Shown piece by piece: positions 63,860-64,000 of a stretch of 64,000 bases of DNA (its first letter is position 1; every line of letters starts with the position of its first letter). The notes under the pieces were generated by a model, which did no database searches, was not told the origin of the DNA, and saw only the letters and a list, made by a program, of their open reading frames with translations. Source of the DNA: Bacillus sp. ISL-41 (GTDB lineage Bacteria > Bacillota > Bacilli > Bacillales > Cytobacillaceae); the NCBI RefSeq assembly GCF_018613235.1, contig NZ_JAGGQP010000008.1, forward strand, positions 103,652 to 167,651. The letters are read 5' to 3'. Both the position numbers and the translations under genes were made by a program.

Positions 63860-64000
63860 CTGATCACACCTTTTTATTTTTTCCTTTTATAATCATATGG
63901 TGTTTAAGATATGATATAGTACTGTCATTTTTAAAAGGTGGCCGTTTCTCAAAGCTTTTTAAGGATCGGCTCCTTTTTATGTCTCCATCACCGCTATGGA

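Overview
The window looks like the chromosome of a low-GC, spore-forming Bacillaceae species (Bacillus or Mesobacillus type). The evidence is AAGGAGG-type ribosome binding sites with several TTG starts, sigma-B, sigma-G and sigma-K type promoters, a T-box on an arginyl-tRNA synthetase gene, a HutP-controlled hut operon, CotX and CotY/Z-like coat proteins, a YaaH-like cortex hydrolase and RsbS/RsbT. I see no insertion sequence, prophage, CRISPR array, rRNA or tRNA gene.

Layout. 0-5.4 kb: partial uppP, a three-gene glycosylation set (GtrA, GT2, large membrane protein) and an MFS transporter. 5.6-14.4 kb: an FtsH-like protease, an RsbRD-like protein, a MerR/TipAS regulator with its own MerR-type promoter, a uracil-DNA-glycosylase-like protein, an ECF sigma/anti-sigma pair and a Rad3-type helicase with an N-terminal nuclease-like domain. 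14.6-17.5 kb: a probable quorum-sensing module of an NprR/PlcR-type receptor, a 29-residue exported peptide and a subtilisin. 17.8-25.7 kb: a stress-signalling region with a four-gene operon pairing a CarH-like B12 protein with a PAS-STAS protein, a CBS protein behind a sigma-B-like promoter, another STAS protein and rsbS-rsbT. 25.9-31.6 kb: a LysM-NlpC/P60 enzyme, a sigma-G-type operon of two DUF1657 proteins and a DUF421-DUF1657 fusion (2Duf-like), and a radical SAM/SPASM protein followed by a HesB-like protein.

31.6-44.0 kb: T-box-controlled argS, small housekeeping enzymes, a DnaN paralogue and a selenium set. Two genes are each interrupted by one in-frame UGA exactly where the family has its redox cysteine: an OsmC-like protein (34249-34719) and a thioredoxin-like protein with a UxxC motif (40091-40420). 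Each UGA is followed by a hairpin whose loop lies 25-26 nt downstream, as in bacterial SECIS elements. The selenocysteine elongation factor gene selB lies at 42092-43975. I read both as selenoprotein genes, not pseudogenes.

44.2-64 kb: two tandem cotX-like genes, the hutPHUIG operon with its attenuator, a spore-surface cluster (a Cys-rich CotY/Z-like protein and four members of one beta-rich CsxC/SPOCS-like family), a ParM-like actin with a small partner, glutaminase, a UbiB-like kinase with a phasin-like protein, and a LysM-GH18 spore peptidoglycan hydrolase.
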